DNA of 64,000 bases, from positions 14,376,501 through 14,440,500 of the forward strand of contig NC_092566.1 in NCBI RefSeq assembly GCF_037975245.1, in the 5' to 3' direction. Made by a program: the position numbers and the translations under genes. The stretch is from Apostichopus japonicus. Its lineage: Eukaryota; Echinodermata; Holothuroidea; Aspidochirotida; Stichopodidae. Shown here piece after piece: positions 63,661 to 64,000 of this stretch (position 1 is its first letter; each line of letters starts with the position of its first letter). Under the pieces are notes generated by a model that was not told the DNA's origin, searched no databases, and saw nothing but the letters and a program-made list of their open reading frames with translations.

Positions 63661-64000
63661 AACAACAAATTTATGTTGTGTGAAACACAATTTGAATAAA
63701 TGCACTGTCCGTCTCCTGAAGTCTGCCTCGACACTCACCTTTAACGCAAATGTAGCTGGTCAAAAATGCAGTGACCAGGCAAAAATATATAATTTTAGGT
63801 TTGGGAAAATTACAAGAAGCACCTTTCCATGAGAGTAGGACCAGATGACTCTGAGATCGTGGGAACAACTTGAAAAGGCGTAACGCTCACACAGAAATAA
63901 ACATTAGGAAAAATAGTAGGTTTACCATGCACATGAATGTTGTATTAAAAACAATGGGGTCACTTAAACTTAAATGAACAGATCTTATCAGAGCTGTTAC
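63661..64000. other. window end, nothing recognised
   Basis: A short open frame (63497-63832) crosses from the satellite into this DNA and has no recognisable motif. Confidence 0.45.

Overview
The window is AT-rich eukaryotic DNA with short exons, GT..AG introns, long microsatellites and many decayed transposable elements. Nothing bacterial or viral is evident. The genes I can recognise all belong to one family: animal sialyltransferases of the CAZy GT29 family, most like the alpha-2,8-sialyltransferases (ST8Sia). They are recognised by sialylmotif L, sialylmotif S, motif III (HYFE) and motif VS (H-x4-E). Known ST8Sia distribution points to a deuterostome. Together with the transposon load, an invertebrate deuterostome such as an echinoderm is my best guess, but the species is an inference.

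Layout. (1) 1-9.7 kb: an orphan first exon on the minus strand (2172-2371), tRNA-derived SINE-like sequences, a decayed Penelope-like retroelement (4.2-6.1 kb, minus) and an isolated relic of exon 5 (6243-6332). (2) 9.7-20.5 kb: paralogue A, a complete 7-exon gene encoding 376 residues, with a ~790-bp TCCA microsatellite in intron 5. (3) 17.7-25.5 kb: a large inverted repeat with arms of ~2.8 kb around a ~2.2-kb spacer. The right arm carries a second copy of the last exon on the minus strand, and the spacer carries exons 1-2 of a second ST8Sia subtype (paralogue B, minus strand, truncated). (4) 27.1-37.8 kb: paralogue C, a duplicate of A including its introns. All seven exons and splice sites are kept, but there are two nonsense codons, and a ~2.95-kb DNA transposon sits in intron 5. 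(5) 41.0-49.1 kb: paralogue D, the same subtype as B. Exons 1-4 are intact, and exons 5-7 are not found in the remaining 15 kb. (6) 49-64 kb: transposon-rich DNA. It holds a 22-bp minisatellite, a 6.6-kb element bounded by 27-bp inverted repeats, a nested hAT-type element with a perfect 8-bp target duplication and a second one inside it, LINE reverse-transcriptase relics, a Gypsy-like Gag relic, and a complex tandem satellite at 61.9-63.7 kb.

How the parts relate. The ancestral unit looks like [type I gene: A/C] followed by [type II gene: B/D] on the same strand. C-D keeps that order. In the first unit, the end of A is followed by an inverted copy of 'last exon, intergenic DNA, exons 1-2 of type II'. 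The predicted proteins are Golgi type II membrane enzymes that would add sialic acid to glycoconjugates. Only A is visibly complete. All exon joins below come from reading splice consensus and aligning paralogues by eye; no search or RNA evidence was available.
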